DNA of 64,000 nt, taken from the NCBI GenBank assembly GCA_027972325.1, contig JAPMOS010000007.1, positions 181,501-245,500 of the forward strand, given 5' to 3'. The position numbers were made by a program, and so were the translations under genes. Positions 46,801 to 57,505 of this stretch are shown here, piece by piece (the first letter of the stretch is position 1; each line of letters starts with the position of its first letter). The notes beneath the pieces were generated by a model. That model saw only the letters and a program-made list of their open reading frames with translations, was not told the DNA's origin and did no database searches. The DNA comes from Paratrimastix pyriformis (taxonomy: Eukaryota; Preaxostyla; Paratrimastigidae).

Positions 46801-47247
46801 CTCCCCGCCATCGGAGGGGCTGCAACCGCTCGTGCCGCCTCCCGGAGCCTCTCCCGCCGGCCCCGGGCCCGTCACCACGCTTCCCGCGCCCCTGTCGGCC
46901 CTGGGGATGCTCCCCATGCCCATGTTCCTCCTGCCCCCACCCCCGCCCCCGCCGGCGTCCCCCGCCCCCGCCCCGGCGGGCCTCCCTTCAGCCCTCACCG
47001 CTCCCCCTCCCCCGCCACCGCCCGGCCCGACGACCATGGCGGGCTCCCCGAGAGCCGACGCCCTCCCGCAGCCCGCAGCCGCCCTGGCGGCCGACGCCTC
47101 GCCCTCGCCCCCGCCGCCCGCTGTCGGCTCGCCCGCCTCGCAGCAGCAGCAGCAGCAGGCAACCTCATCCTCACCACCGCCCGCCGCCCTGGCGGTTCCC
47201 ACGTCCCTGCCGAGTGAGCCGCCAAGCGGAGCCCCCGAGGTCGGCCC

Positions 47248-47297
<50 letters not shown>

Positions 47298-47668
47298 GCT
47301 CGCTGGCGGCCCTGGAGGCGCGCTTCGCGGAGGAGCAGCGGGCCCAGACGGCCCGCCACCAGGCCGAGCTGGCGGCCCTGGAGCGGCAGATGCGCGACCA
47401 GATGGCCCTCATGCGCACCCAGCTGGTCGGCCAGCTGGTGGCCGCCCTGCAACAGCAGCAGCAGCAGCAGCAGCAACCGCCCAGCGGCCCGCCCGCAGCC
47501 CCGGCGCTGGGGGCCCTGCTCGAGGCACTCCTGCCCGGGGCCGTCCCCCAACCCCCGGTGGCCCAGGCCCAGGCAGCCCCAACCGGCTCGGTAGCAGCAC
47601 CGCCGCCTGCCAGTAGTGCTGCCCCCCCGGTGGGGGCCTCGGCTGGGGAGCCCCTCCCGGCCAGCCCC

Positions 47669-47706
<38 letters not shown>

Positions 47707-50700
47707 CGACGAGGGGTCGCCGGCCCCGCCACCCCTGCCCCAGCGTGGCCGGGCCGGGACCCGCTCGGCCTCGCCGCCCACGCCCGAGCGGCGCCTGGGG
47801 CTGGGCCGGATGCAGTCCATGTCGGTCTCCCCCATGGGGCGGCCCCCCGTGCCCCCGCCCCCCCGGGCCGACGTGGCCTTCTGGATCGACGGCCCCCAGC
47901 GGGCCTGTTCGCCCTCCAAGGGGGGCAGCCCCACCGCCCGGGGCCTGCCCGTCCCGCCGCCGCCCCAGCCCCGGCTGGCCGTGGTGGGGGTGGCCGCCGC
48001 CCAGGGGGAGGCCGACGCGGACGGGGACATCGAGTCGGTCGACGAGAGCGCCGCCGAGGAGGCCGCCGAGGAGGCCCTGCCGGCCCCCCTGCGGGCCGAG
48101 TGCCGCGCCATGCGCCTCGAGGACCACGCCGCCGAGGCCATCCGCGACTACGAGGTCCGCCAGGCACCCCCCCGATCCACCCCAATCTCCCGCCCCTCAC
48201 CAACACGGGGCCCCCGGCGCCTCGTACTCATGACCCGATCCCCCGTCCCATCCGCAGCGGCAGGTGGCCCTCGTGCAGGCGCTCTTCAGGGGCCGCCAGG
48301 CGCGCAAGTGGTACGGGACCCTCTGTCTGCAATCACTGTCCCCCCCCCCCCCCCCCCCCCCCCCCAGTCGCGAGCCGCTCTGCCGCCCGTGCCTGCCCTC
48401 CGCCCATCCTTCTCATTGGCTGCCCTCCGCCCATCCTTCTCATTGGCTGCCCTCGGCCCATCCTTCTCATTGGCTGCCCTCGGCCCATCCTTCTCATTGG
48501 CTGCCCTCCGCCCATCCTTCTCATTGGCTCCCCTCCGCCCATCCTTCTCCCCTATGCGGCCCCTCACCGGTGGCGGATCCCCGGCGGGCGGGCCCCCCAA
48601 CAGGCAAGCGGCGCGACCCGGTGCGGGAGCTTGTGGCCACGGAGCGGCTCTACGTGGAGCGCCTCGAGGGCCTCGTCCAGGTCGGCCCCCCAGCCAACCC
48701 TCGCGCCCGGCCCACGTCCCTGACATCACTGAAAATCACGGGGCCTTGTGTGGTGGCCTGCAGTCGGTGCTGGACCCGCTCGAGAAGGCCGACCGTGAGG
48801 GGACCCCGCTGCTGTCCCGGGCCCAGATGAGCACCTTCGCCGCGGCCAACCCCAGGGTCCGCCTCGCCCATCCTCCCCCTCGCCCTCCCCCCTCGGCGGG
48901 CGGCCCATGGCCGCTCATCGTCGCCTCCCCTGCAGGCGCTGCTGCGGGTCAACGGGCCGCTGCGGGACCGGCTCGAGGAGCGGCTGGCCCACTGGCACGC
49001 CGACCAGCCCATCGGCGACATCTTCGTGGACATGGCCCGCCACCCCCCCCCCCCCGCCCCCCCCCCCGCCACCCGACCCCCAACTGCCACCTCTTCCCCC
49101 ACCAGCCGCCCTCCTGCTGCTCCATACGCATGACCATCGCACCACCACCGCACCACCACCACCGCACCCGGGCAGGCGCCCCGGCTGAGCTGCTACGGGC
49201 CGTACATCGTCAACCTGACCGCCTGCCGGGAGGCCAGTGCAGGCAAAGGCCGAGTCGGCCCCTTCGCGGCCTTCCTCGGTCCCTCCGCCCCCCTGCCCCC
49301 GACACTCTGCCTGCCCCCCCTCTCGCCCACTCACCGCCTCGCGTCCGTCCCGTGTGCTTGACCTGGGCGTTCCGTTCCCCTCCCTGGGGGGTGGGGCTGC
49401 AGACGGCCCGGGAGGACCCCCGGCTGACCTCTTTGGGGGTCATCACGACCCTCTCCGCCCCGGCCACCCGGATCGGTCAGTACAAGCTCTTCCTGGAGGT
49501 CCGCCAGCCCCCCCGCCAGCCGCCCCGCCGCCTCCACCCCACCACCACCCGCACCCCTCGGCGCAACCTCACTCCCTTCACCCCTTTCCATCGCCGCGCC
49601 GACCGGGGGGAAACAGAGGGTGCTGAAGCACACCCCGGCCACCCACCCGGACCACCCGCTGCTGGGCAAGGCCATCCAGCTCCTTATGGCCGTCGGAGAG
49701 GAGGTCTGCCCCCATTAAGTGAGGGCCCGGGATGTTCACCCAGGCGTCAGGATGCTTCCATCCTATACAAACTCAACCAGCTCGATTAGCTCAGTCGGTA
49801 GAGCGTTGCTCTAATAAGGCAACGGTCGCAGGTTCGATCCCTGCATCGAGCACATTTTTTTATTTGTGTGCAGATCGAGTGCAGCTTCCGTGCGGCGGAG
49901 CAGCTGGCCAAGCTGGCCCAGCTCAAGGAGAAGATCGCCGACATGCCCCCAGGGATGGTTCGCCTTGGCCTCCCCTCCCCCTCCCCTCCCCTTCCCCCCC
50001 GTCCATCGTCCCTCCCCCCATCCCGCGCTCTCCTCCCCCAGCAACTGGCCCAGCCTGGGCGGCAGCTGCTGTACGAGGGCCCCGTGCAGGTGCTCGAGGA
50101 CGCCCCGCCAAGCCCGGGGAGCTCCCTGTCGCCCCTGCTGGCCGCCTCGCCCGCCCCGGCCGACCTGTCGCCCCCGCTGGGCCTGAGCTCCCCCGTCATG
50201 GGCGCCGCCCAGCGGCCACCCCGCTCCGCCTCCCGCAAGCGCAGCGGCTCAACGTCCGTCCCCCCCCCCCCCCCCCCCCCCCCCCCTAGCCATACTGCCA
50301 TGCCACGCTCACGCCACACCACACCATCCCCATCCCGGTTCCTTGTGTGTTCATCCCACCCCCCACCCCCCACCCCCCACACACACACAGCAAGCGGCAG
50401 GGCCCGGTGATGCGGCTGTACCTGCTGACGGACCTGTGCCTGCTGTGCCGCTGGACCAAGTTCATGTTCGGCGGGGGCACCTTCCAGTTCGCACGGGCCT
50501 ACCCCTGCCCGCCCTGGTCTTCCCCGTCGCTACCGAGGGTCCGCCCCTCGTCTCCCTCCCCTCCCCTCGCCAATCACCCCCCCCCCCCCACCCCCCCCCG
50601 CCCATCACCACCCTCATGCATCGATGGATGGCGCGGGTGGCGGCGGCACGGGATGGTACAGACCTGCCCTACGGGGTGGAGCTGTGGGGCCCGGGCGGCA

Positions 50701-51846
50701 GCCTGGTCTTCGGGCTCGACCAGAAGCAGGACCAGGTCCGCCCCATGCCGTCCCATGCCCCATGCCCCCCACCCGCCCCTCCCCTGCGCCGCCGCCGCCG
50801 CCGCCGCCTGGCCCGGGGGGATGGCGTGCGATCGCTCACGTGTCGCGGCCGGGGGGTGTCGCGGCCGGGGGGCGGCAGGAGCTCTGGATGGAGAAGATCC
50901 GCGAGGCGGCCCACGGGCGCCTGAAGGCCCTCCGGGACGGTCCGCCCCGGGCCCGACATCCACGCGGGGCGGGCGCCTTCGGGGGCACCCACCACCCTCG
51001 CGACATAGAGCCCAGGGCACACGATACCGACCCCAGACACGGCACACGACACAAGCCCATGCCGGGCCGCCCATCATCATCGCTTCATCATCCCGCGTGG
51101 ATCGGTCGGTCTGGGGGGGGTGCCGCAGCCGAGAAGTGCGCCCTGGCGCCTGCGCTCTTCCCGGCCAGCGACGGGGCCATCCTGCGCAAGGAGATCACAG
51201 GCCTCCTCGCCCAGGCCGCCCGGGAGGGCCGCCCCTCGGCCCGCCTCTCCCCCCTGGCCGCAATCACCACGGCCACCATCCCGGGCGCCCCGTCCGTCCC
51301 CCAGCCTGCCGATCCCCATGCCCTCCCTCCGCCCTCCGCCCTCCCCAGTTGCCTGACCCTCGGGCGGTCCCATTATGGTGCGGGCAGGCTGTCCGTGGTG
51401 GGCCTCGAGACGGCCCGCCTGTTCGCCACGCTGCAGTCGCTGTACCCCAAGTACCGCGCCGTGGCCCCCGACCTGGTCGTCCTCCTGGCCGCCGCCAAGG
51501 GTCCGCCCCCCCTCCCCCCCCTGCCCCTCACATCGCCCTGCCCCGACATCTCCCGCCCCCGCGACATCTCCCACCCCCCTCGGCATCTCCCGCCCTCTCC
51601 CGCCCCCCCCCTCGTCGGCATCTCCCGCCCGGTTCTGGGTGCTGATTGGGGTGGCTGGGCGGCTCTCTTGGTGGGCCTGCTCGGTGTTGGGCCCGGGGGG
51701 TGACGTGGCGCCGGTCCAGTGCTGCCCTTCGGGGGGGTGGCCCTGCTGCCCGGGGGCCGCATCCGGACGCCTGGGTGGCGGTCGGCCTGGTGGCGGCCCT
51801 CACGGCCCAGCCCACCGCCGGCTCCATCGGCCAACCCGAGGCTGGG
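40836..51846 (+). CDS. Rho guanine-nucleotide exchange factor, PH-IQ-DH-PH
   Basis: Activates a Rho-family GTPase at membranes. Exons placed: 40836-42627, 42835-42900, 43514-45418, 45672-45739, 45872-45937, 46025-48154, 48258-48324, 48604-48680, 48764-48856, 48936-49034, 49176-49253, 49403-49498, 49617-49703, 49874-49957, 50042-50253, an exon from 50391, 50662-50735, 50879-50939, one from 51129, 51388-51500 and a last one from about 51716. Features in order: a long Pro/Ser/Ala-rich N-terminus, a first PH-like domain (YRFALLPAQGMTILGAF, ERDGWLSAFEQLL), low-complexity Pro/Ala/Gln regions with poly-Q, an IQ motif (VQALFRGRQARKWY, 48260-48310), the DH domain (VRELVATERLYVERLEGL to VLKHTPATHPDHPLLGKAI) and a second PH domain (GRQLLYEGPVQ, VMRLYLLTDLCLL, ELWMEKIREAA). 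The start codon was not found; 40836 is the first base of the first clear exon. One intron houses a tRNA gene. Confidence 0.82.
42181..42220 (+). repeat. Coding CAG/CCA run (poly-Gln/Pro)
   Basis: An in-frame CAG run encodes poly-glutamine in the RhoGEF N-terminal region. Similar poly-Q runs lie at about 47140-47160, 47449-47476 and 47671-47703. Confidence 0.8.
42901..43513 (+). other. Long RhoGEF intron (613 bp) with mixed composition
   Basis: Donor GTCCGCC, acceptor GGCACAG. It is several times longer than neighbouring introns. It has a CCCTC repeat at 42905-42960, then sequence of lower GC including a T-rich patch at 43310-43375. No tRNA or ORF of protein-like character is seen. Confidence 0.6.
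48405..48560. repeat. Intronic 27-bp minisatellite
   Basis: Six starts of a 27-bp unit containing CATCCTTCTCATTGGCTGCC (48405, 48432, 48459, 48486, 48513, 48540) inside the RhoGEF intron 48325-48603, just after a poly-C run. Confidence 0.9.
49780..49852 (+). tRNA. tRNA-Ile (anticodon AAT), inside a host intron
   Basis: A full cloverleaf reads: acceptor GCTCGAT/ATCGAGC, D arm GCTCAGTCGGTAGAGC, anticodon stem TTGCT/GGCAA with loop CTAATAA (anticodon AAT, A34 presumably inosine), variable CGGTC, and T arm GCAGG-TTCGATC-CCTGC. Discriminator is A. It lies in the intron 49704-49873 that splits the DH domain of the RhoGEF, in the same orientation. Seven Ts follow at 49855-49861. Confidence 0.96.
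49855..49861 (+). terminator. Pol III terminator of tRNA-Ile
   Basis: Seven-T run starting three bases after the tRNA. It also serves as the only T-rich stretch in front of the host acceptor at 49873. Confidence 0.75.
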
Positions 51847-51858
51847 TCTGTCTGCTCC

Positions 51859-51895
51859 ACGCACACACACACACAGACTACACACACACACACAC

Positions 51896-51957
<62 letters not shown>

Positions 51958-51973
51958 ACACAGACACAGACAC
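51859..51973. repeat. (CA)n microsatellite flanking the LINE, left
   Basis: About 55 CA dinucleotides with CAGA interruptions, ending directly at the 25-bp motif that begins the LINE segment. Confidence 0.95.
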
Positions 51974-54900
51974 ATTGAAAAGAGGGAAGAGAGACACCGC
52001 AAGAAATGTAGGCACAGTCCACGAGGGAAGCGCCATAGTCAAGCAGTGTCCACCAAGCCAACATACGCAAGCAGGCGGCAGCGAACAAGGGTCAGTCAAC
52101 GGCAAAGCGCTCAGGCGGAAGAGCACGTCAACATCCGAGACCGGAAATCAGGACCCACAAGGGATCCGTCACATGGTGTGGATGGACAGCTCACGCTCTC
52201 ACCACATCGCACGGCAGCAGCATGTGTCGCGCCAAAGGGGTCCCCGACACAGGCAAGACAAGGGGCAATCGGAGCATATGACACAGACCTTTTCGATTGG
52301 GTGCGCAAGTAGAATGTCGATGGCGAGCATCGACGACGGACGGGACGGGCAACGAACGGGACGGGTCGGGACGGGACGGCGCACCAGGGACGGGACGTAG
52401 GGGCAGCACGACCAGGACAGGCCGCACGTAGCACAGAGGGGCACGGTGAAGAACGGGACGGACGGGACGGGACGGGACGGGACGGGACGGGGCCGGGGTG
52501 TGGAGAGTGTGGGGGGAGCAGAAGGACAGGACGAAGAAAACGGTCCATCCCCACGAGACGGGGAGTGGATCCGGAAAGTGTAGTGGCACCCAGAATGAGC
52601 CTACTGATCGGAGCGCTAGGGCAGTGCCACCACCTCCGGGGGATCCCCCCGGCCACACACCACCACGGGACGGGACGAGCAAAACAAAAGGACGGGACGA
52701 GCAAGGGGACGGGACAGGACAGGGGACAAGGGACACGGGTCAGGACAGGCAGCTGAGTTACAGATGGATCGCCCATGGGGTCCACACTTGGTCGCCCCGG
52801 GACAGGAAGATCCAGTAACTGCAGCGCAGGACAGTGTCAGAGATCGAGGTGGAGAGGGTTTTGGAGCCAATGCCCAGCAGCCGGGTCATGGCATGATAGG
52901 AACGTGTCAGGAACCCGATGGAGCCCACCTCGAAGGGGACCAGCTCCACCGTCCAGCCCTTCACCGCCAGGTCGCGGGTCAGGGCCAAATAGCGGGCTGT
53001 TTTACGCTCGTGTGCCGCACTCACATTGTGCTCCGAGGGGACTGTAAGTTCCAGGAGCACAATCTTTTCAGTGTCTCCGAGCGCAGCACCAGGTCCGGGC
53101 GCTGCTGGGTGCCGGCACCCCCAGTGCAGCATCCAGGGGAACACCATTCGGGAAATCGGGCAGGTCAACGTACATCACCCAGTCACGGGCCAGATCAAGT
53201 AAGCTCGGGGCGGCAGCAGCGGCAGCAGGGACGGCAGCAGGGGCGGGGACAGGGACATGGGCGCGAGGGGCGGGAGCAGGCGGGACAGCTGGAGCAGCTG
53301 GGGCAGGAACAGGAGCAGGAGCAGGGACCGGGGCAGGGGCTTTGGCTGCACACAGCAGCAGCAGCTTTCACGAAGCGGACACAGGCACGGGTTCGAGCCG
53401 GAGCAGCCGCAGCAACAATAGCAGCAGCAGTAGCAAGGGCAGGAGCAGGAGCAGGAGCAGGAGCGGGAGCAGGAGCAGGAGCAGGGGCAGGGACAGGGCA
53501 GCCGCAACAACAGCAGCGGCCTTGACAAGCGGATGCCCCGCTTGACGGGGCCAGAGTGCGGGATTTCTCCACCTTGTCCCGGATCGCACCGGCAACCAGG
53601 GTCAAGACGTGATTGTGACGCCACGTGAATCGACCCTGCTCGAGTGCTTTCCCGCAGAAGCTCAAGATGTGAAAGAGCCCACAGTGCGCTTTCCACACAG
53701 TGCGCAACGGTCATCCACCGTTTTCCGCCATCGGGTCAGGTTCAGAGGGGAGGGACAGTGTCAAGGGTGGCATTCAGATAGAACTTGACAAGGGCCGGGG
53801 CATGTCATAGATGAGCCGGCTCCATGAGAGGTCCTGATGCATGCACTCATCCCAGTGCAGAAACCGGCCCTGCACAGCCAGCGAGAGCAGGTGTCTCCTG
53901 TGTGCCTCGTTCTGTTCCTGTTTCACCACCCCAGGACCGCGTGCCGGTGCCCAGCCGCGTCCTCCTCGGGCTGGGGGTCCGCTTCTTCTTGCGGTCGGCC
54001 CCAGACCCGCCCTCCCCGTCTGCCCGAGCTCCGTCAGACGGTTCAGCTCGACAGTCCTCTCGGCCGTTTCCAGGGTGACGGTCGGGCGGAACTTCCGCTT
54101 TCGGTCACGGGACTCCACTCCCCGGATGTATGCATACAGGTCGTTGACACGCAGGTCCGAGGTGTTTCAGCAGGTGCGAGCGCACAGTGCCCATCGCACG
54201 CAAGTGATCGCCCAGATCCACACAGCCCAGCCCCTTCTGTGCCCGATCCAGGAACAGGATGTCAGGGAGGCACACTTGGACATGCCAAACCAGGCTTTCA
54301 GACGCTCCTTCACAGGGGCATGAGGGTCCGCTCCACAAATGACTGAGGGAACTCATAGATCATGAAAGGCCACGACATCCGTGGTGCGATGGCGTGGTTG
54401 TACAGCCAGGCCTTCTGGGGTCCTGACAGGGACAGGGCATCCACCTTTTCCAGCATCCCCCCCAAGTCACCAGACACCTTCTCACGGATCTTGTCATCCC
54501 TCAGGTTCACATAGATCAACCGGCCCAGGCATTTGAAGGGCTGCTCCCCCAGGAACGGGATCGGTTCGGGGCCAATGTGCAGGCGTGGGTCATACGGGCT
54601 GTACTCTGCGCTCGTGGTGGGGGTGACAGTCCGCACCACCTTGACATCACGCCTGAACTTTTCATGCCGAACGTCAGGCACTTTTGGTCTTGGCCCGCAG
54701 ACAGCGCGACCACCCAAAAGGCGTCCATTCCATCCAGGAGCATTTGGTTGTCTTTCTCATTTTGGGTCAGGAACTTTGTGTCATCTGCGTATAGGGTCTC
54801 GCGGACCGTGATGGGGGCCGTACCCTCGGGGACCTTGAACGCGTACCCCGGCACGTCCACACTCTTCAGCCACTCCACAAGGAGGTTGTAGGTTGCGTCA

Positions 54901-54986
54901 AAAAGGATCGTGGACAGTGTGCAACCCTGGAACACCCCAGAGAGGAAGGGAATCCACCCCGTGAGATTGAAAAGAGGGAAGAGAGA

Positions 54987-54990
<4 letters not shown>
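51974..54990 (-). mobile_element. Degenerate non-LTR retrotransposon (LINE) fragment, antisense to the host gene
   Basis: Read on the minus strand from 54965 downward. Coding pieces in order: a reverse transcriptase palm ([14 protein letters not shown] near 54910, then LYADDTKFLT near 54775-54800), a thumb-like region (PFKCLGRLIYVNLRDDKI near 54520, GPQKAWLYNHAIAPRMSWPF near 54380), a cysteine/histidine knuckle region (HILSFCGKALEQGRFTWRHN, 53620-53700) and a PD-(D/E)xK-like endonuclease segment (ELTVPSEHN, ERKTARYLALTRDL, EVGSIG; 52890-53060). The N-terminal RT motifs are missing, so the copy is 5'-truncated. The pieces lie in several frames, so it is inactive. A low-complexity GGAGCA stretch lies at 53210-53510 and a GACGG-rich 3' region near 52450-52490. 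A 25-bp motif occurs at both ends (51974-51998 and 54966-54990). Confidence 0.85.
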
Positions 54991-55053
<63 letters not shown>

Positions 55054-55126
55054 AGACACACACACACAGACACACAGACACACACAGACACACACACACA
55101 CACACACACAGACACACACACACACC
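54989..55126. repeat. (CA)n microsatellite flanking the LINE, right
   Basis: About 65 CA dinucleotides with CAGA interruptions, directly abutting the second copy of the 25-bp motif. Confidence 0.95.
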
Positions 55127-55379
55127 CCGGAAGGAAGGGAGGGGAAGGCAAGGGACGGAAGGGGAGGAGTTGCACCGATGTCGATGCGTGTGTGGTGGCG
55201 CGACTGGTGGGGCGGTGTCTCGCGGTGGTGGGCAGGCTGTCCGTGGTGTGGCATGCGAATCATCGGATGATTGGACCTTGGATGGAACACCCGCTGACCC
55301 GACTGGGCGCCCTCCTCCTTCTCCTCCATCCCCCCCCCCCCCCCCCCCCCCCGTGGCATGGCAGCGCCCCGGCGCCCGT

Positions 55380-56842
55380 TGATGGGGCACCCCTCCCCTC
55401 AGGGCCGCCGCCGCCGCCGCCGCCTCCCCCGCCCACGCCGACCCCCTCGGGGCGCGCGACGCCCGACCAGGACGGGGCACCAGCTGCAGCTTCGAGGACC
55501 TCGAGCTCGACCGGTCGGGCGCTGGCCCCGCGCCCCGCCCCCGCCACCCTTCAGCGCCCTGCCCCCGCCCCCGCCCCCGCTGACGGGCGCCCCAGGAACG
55601 GCCGCCCCGGTCCGCCCCGCCCTCCCGCGCCCACCCGCCCATCCCCGCCAGTCTCGGATGCACCCGCCATCCCCACTCTCGACTCTCGGATCCACCCACT
55701 CACTACCAACCTCCCTCCCTCCCACCGCAGCTGCCGCCGCCCGGACTCCCGCCGCCCTCGCCCTCCTCCACCCCCGCCACCCCTGCCACTGCCTCTCCCG
55801 CCCCCGCGGGACCGGCGCTCGAGGGGGCTACCGAGCTGGGGCCCGCCGACCAGCGGACACTGCACTTCCACCGGTACTTCCCCGCCCGGGCCACCCCGGG
55901 GCCGGTCAACCCCCACCGGGCAGCCATCTTCGCCGACGGCCAGCCCCACCTCCTCGAGATCCTCCAGGGTCCGCACACACACACACACACACCACCGCCC
56001 CCCGGCCCCCCATCCGTTGGGCGGGCCCCACGCGAGCTCGTTGCCCATTGGCGCCTGGTTGTTTGGGCTGTGGGGCTGGCTGGGCGGGTGCAGACGCGGC
56101 CGTGCCGTGGTTGCAGGTGGTGCTGCCCCAGACGCCGCTGCTTGTGGGCCTGGTGGGCCCCGTACGTCACCACGAGGCCACCGCGACCTTCGTCGAGGCC
56201 CTGGGCGCCCTCGCCCGCTCCCGCAGGGTCCGCCCCCCAGGCGCCGTGCCCTTGGACGGCCCCGCCCGCTCGCCGTCTTCCTGGTCCCCCCGGGTGGCAC
56301 GCCCATCACTCACCATCCTTTTTCCTGGCCCACCCGGGTGGCGGTGGGTTGGGGGGGCAGGTGCTTGTGGTGTTGGCCTGCGAGCACGAGCCGGCCGGGG
56401 CGGCGGGGGGTGCCGACGGGGCCCCCAACCCGGTCGAGCTGAACCTGCGGGCGGCCCTCGAGCGGGCCGCCTCGGCCTCGGCGCCCCTGAGCCTCATCCC
56501 GGTCGCCCCGACACCGGCCCCCACGGCCTCGCCCCCGCCACTGTCCGCGCGCCCCCATCCCCTATCCCATCCCCCATCCCCTCCCCTCCGCTCCGCCCCC
56601 TCCGCCCTCCGCCCCGTGGCGGCGCCTTTCCCACACCTCCCCTCCCCTCCTCTCCCCCTCCTCCCTGTGGCCCTGCCACCCCCACTCCAGGCCCCCCGCA
56701 TCCCCGTCCCCGGTGGCTCTCGCTGCTGCTGCCGCCGCCGCTGCCGCCGCCGCCGCCGCTTCGGCTGCCACTTCGGCCGTAGCCGCCCCCACCCCACCCG
56801 CCGTCCGGCCCGACCTGCAGCCGCGGGCCCTCGCCAGCTGAG
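55380..56842 (+). CDS. Probable 3' exons of the RhoGEF gene (or a separate small gene)
   Basis: Protein-like blocks on the plus strand: [10 protein letters not shown] (near 55485-55515), [19 protein letters not shown] and [13 protein letters not shown] (55848-55970), [20 protein letters not shown] (56118-56180), [17 protein letters not shown] (56360-56410) and an alanine-rich end LQPRALAS with stop TGA at 56840-56842. GTCCGCAC and GTCCGCC donors follow the second and third blocks. No start codon context was found and the orientation matches the RhoGEF, so I infer they belong to it, with the LINE inside the intervening intron. No family recognised. Confidence 0.5.
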
Positions 56843-57505
56843 CGGCCAGGTGGCTCCGGGGGACAGACGGCCTTCTTTGGTGGCCGCCCCCCCCCCCCCC
56901 CCCCGGTGTACTGTACCCTTGCCGTTATTTTGCGCCCCCCCCCCCATCTTCGCTCCCACATCCGCTACCCCCCCCCTGCCATCCCCGCCCAACCACCCAC
57001 CCTCACGCCGGTCTTCGACTTATTTCGGTGCCGCTTGGTTCTGCCGACAGAGCCCCCGCATGATGGCCACCATCCCCACTGCACGGGTGCCGTTTCAGGG
57101 ACCCCGGAACCGTCCCCTGCATCCTGAGTCCTGTCCCACCGACAACTCCCCCCCATTCAGAGGGCTCGCAATGGCCCCAGATGCCACACCTGGCGCCCAG
57201 CCTCCCCCAGGATGGCCGGTGGGGCGGGGCCGGACCTTGTTGCCAAAGGATGGTGGGAGCGCACGCCGGGCGGAGGCGTGGGGCCACCGGGGCAAGGGCA
57301 AGGACGATGAGGAGAGGCGGTGGGGACGAGGGCAGTGGAGGCTGGGAAGGCAGGCGGGTGTGCCGAGATGATGAAAAAAAATCTTTTCGATCCCGTTCAG
57401 GCCGGCAACGGAAGGTTTCATTCCCATTCGTCCTGGACCAAAGTCGGATGGGGTCCAAAATGCGGAGGACAACGACTCTCAGACACACCCACCCATGCCC
57501 CTCCT
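56843..57505. other. Intergenic, convergent 3' flanks
   Basis: Contains poly-C runs at about 56885-56905 and 56934-56945. GC-rich reading frames here look like shadow ORFs. No supported gene. Confidence 0.5.

Noticed and set aside
53195-53525. Separate gene with Ala/Pro or Gly/Ser-rich product
   Set aside because: GGAGCA-type low-complexity DNA inside the LINE fragment opens all frames.
51974-54990. LTR retrotransposon with short terminal repeats
   Set aside because: The repeated end motif is only 25 bp, and the RT, zinc knuckle and C-terminal nuclease follow non-LTR order. No gag, protease or integrase was seen.
54986-55180. Cys/Val-rich minus-strand protein segment
   Set aside because: It is only the translation of the (CA)n microsatellite.
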